Source: JACCXG01 sp963785755 (GTDB taxonomy: Bacteria; Acidobacteriota; Vicinamibacteria; Vicinamibacterales; 2-12-FULL-66-21). From it: a stretch of 64,000 bases of DNA. Below are positions 62,920 to 64,000 of the stretch, piece by piece. The stretch is taken from NCBI GenBank assembly GCA_963785755.1, contig CAWAXG010000032.1, positions 175,755 through 239,754 on the forward strand, written 5' to 3'. A program made the position numbers and the translations under genes. The stretch's first letter is position 1. The number at the start of each line of letters is the position of its first letter. The notes under the pieces were generated by a model. The model worked only from the letters and a program-made list of their open reading frames with translations. It searched no databases and was not told where the DNA came from.

Positions 62920-64000
62920 ATGGCGAAGAGGCCCAGGGCCACAATCGCGAAGTGGCCCCTATGCTGGTGCGCCTTTTCCCTTCTGCCTGTTCTGTTCCCG
63001 CTTCCCGTCACTCAGGCGCAGGAACAGCCCGCCAGCGAGCGACATGTCAGCGAGTTTCGCGGTCTCACGATGGGCGGGACCTTTTCAGTGAAGATCGTGA
63101 CTGCCAAAGACGAGCTGGAAACTCCCGGTCTTCACGATGTCGATCGGGCGCTCCGCTCCACCCTCGATCGCATCAAGGGCTGATGTCCACGTGGGATCCG
63201 GACTCGGAGCTTTCCCGATTCAACCGATCGACGAGCTCGCAACCGTTCCCTGTCTCACCCGAGACGTTCGAGGTGTTCAAGTGGTCGGTCGACGTGGGGG
63301 CGCTGACTGGCGGCGCGCTGGACGTAACGATCGGGCCGCTGGTTGACGCCTGGGGTTTTGGTCCCGGCGGTCCCCGGAAAACGGTGCCGACCAACGACGA
63401 GATCGCACGGCTGCGGGAAGCGATGGGCCTCGATCGGATCGAGCTCAATCCGGCGGCCCTGACCGTCCGGAAGACGAGGCCGGACGTGCAGTGTGACCTC
63501 TCGTCGGTGGTTCCCGGCTATGCCGCCGATCGGCTTCTCGCGAGACTGGCGGATCGGGGCTTCACGGATTTCCTCATCGACGTCGGCGGCGAAGTGCTGG
63601 CCCGCGGCCGCAACGAGGCCGGCGCGCCCTGGCAGGTCGCTATCGAGCGTCCGGAGCTGCACGGCGATACGATCCAGCGCCTCGTGCCGATCTCGGATCT
63701 GGCGATCACCACCGCGGGGGACTACCGGAAGTATCGTGAAGTCGATGGCCAGCGCGTCGCGCACATCCTGGATCCGCGAACCGGGCGTCCGTTGACGCAC
63801 CGGCTGGCGTCCGTCACCGTCATCGACGCGCTCGCGGTTCGCGCCGACGCGTTCGACACGGCGCTGATGGTACTCGGAACAGACGAGGGCATGGCGCTGG
63901 CGACGAAGCTGAACCTCGCCGCGCTGTTCATCGAACGCACGAACGACGGCTTCGTTGAACGCGCGACGCCACCCTTCGAGGCAATCACCGCGAAACGATA
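62920..64000 (+). pseudogene. ApbE-type FAD:protein FMN transferase, one missing base
   Basis: A signal peptide (WPLCWCAFSLLPVLFPLPVT) is followed by FRGLTMGGTFSVKIVTA and a stop after TLDRIKG; in the next frame the protein resumes LMSTWDPDSELSRFN, TGGALDVTIGPLVDAWGFGP, SSVVPGYAADRLLARLADRG, FLIDVGGEVLARGRNEAGAP, LAITTAGDYRKYREVDGQRV, HILDPRTGRPLT and ADAFDTALMVLGTDEGMALA. A missing G in the GGG run near 63177 explains the break. Restored length about 358. ApbE attaches FMN to proteins in the periplasm; the family flavin motif is intact. The window ends inside the stop codon. Confidence 0.88.

Overview
The window reads as a high-GC chromosome segment of an Acidobacteriota bacterium, most likely class Vicinamibacteria. 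This is inferred from gene families, not from an rRNA or marker gene, because none is present. The pointers are ADOP-type orphan FtsX/MacB permeases paired with PadR regulators, a VWFA-related acidobacterial protein, HAAS, DUF2934 and DinB family proteins, and exported Gfo/Idh/MocA oxidoreductases and TIM-barrel sugar isomerase-like proteins with RR-type leaders.

Layout. 0-6.7 kb: a broken NmrA-like reductase, an NlpC/P60 hydrolase, a DUF1772 membrane protein, an exported TIM-barrel/Gfo-Idh pair, a VOC protein and a DUF2383 four-helix protein, separated by two families of short intergenic repeats. 6.8-13.4 kb: an exported FG-GAP protein, two decayed ADOP permeases, a PadR remnant, a damaged XRE antitoxin-like gene, a Nudix hydrolase and an exported alpha/beta hydrolase. 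13.8-16.9 kb: a stress group (GroES, Hsp20, an ABM-fold protein, an XRE regulator with twin AT-rich operators). 17-25 kb: small proteins, a kinase tail, a two-component pair whose response regulator ends in a MEDS domain instead of a DNA-binding domain, and cell-envelope enzymes (aspartyl protease-PDZ, RyR-motif protein, L,D-transpeptidase). 25-33.5 kb: a cysteine synthase-like enzyme, an intact PadR-ADOP operon with a clear palindromic operator, a Gfo/Idh enzyme, an LRR remnant, an AbgT transporter and a GNAT enzyme. 33.5-43.9 kb: strong decay (permease tails, fused half genes, a DUF1080 start) mixed with a PepX-like peptidase, a PadR-HAAS-amidohydrolase operon and a divergent DinB/TetR pair. 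43.9-47.5 kb: an exported Ppx/GppA-like protein, a SulP transporter and a ZIP transporter. 47.6-52.8 kb: an island of small proteins around a receiver protein and a Crp/Fnr regulator. 53-64 kb: exported proteins (TIM barrel, YncE-like propeller, VWA protein, esterase, Gfo/Idh, HEAT-like, ApbE).

Two features dominate. First, more than twenty genes carry single-base indels that split an otherwise convincing protein, while equally long neighbours are intact; this is either consensus error or recent decay, and reads are needed to decide. Second, several loci are real gene fusions or truncations that base errors cannot make. The clearest is a minus-strand remnant at 54.1-54.5 kb in which the front of a Gfo/Idh gene is joined to the tail of an ApbE gene, relatives of the Gfo/Idh and ApbE genes at 60.5-64 kb. 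I found no phage, CRISPR array, transposase, tRNA or rRNA.
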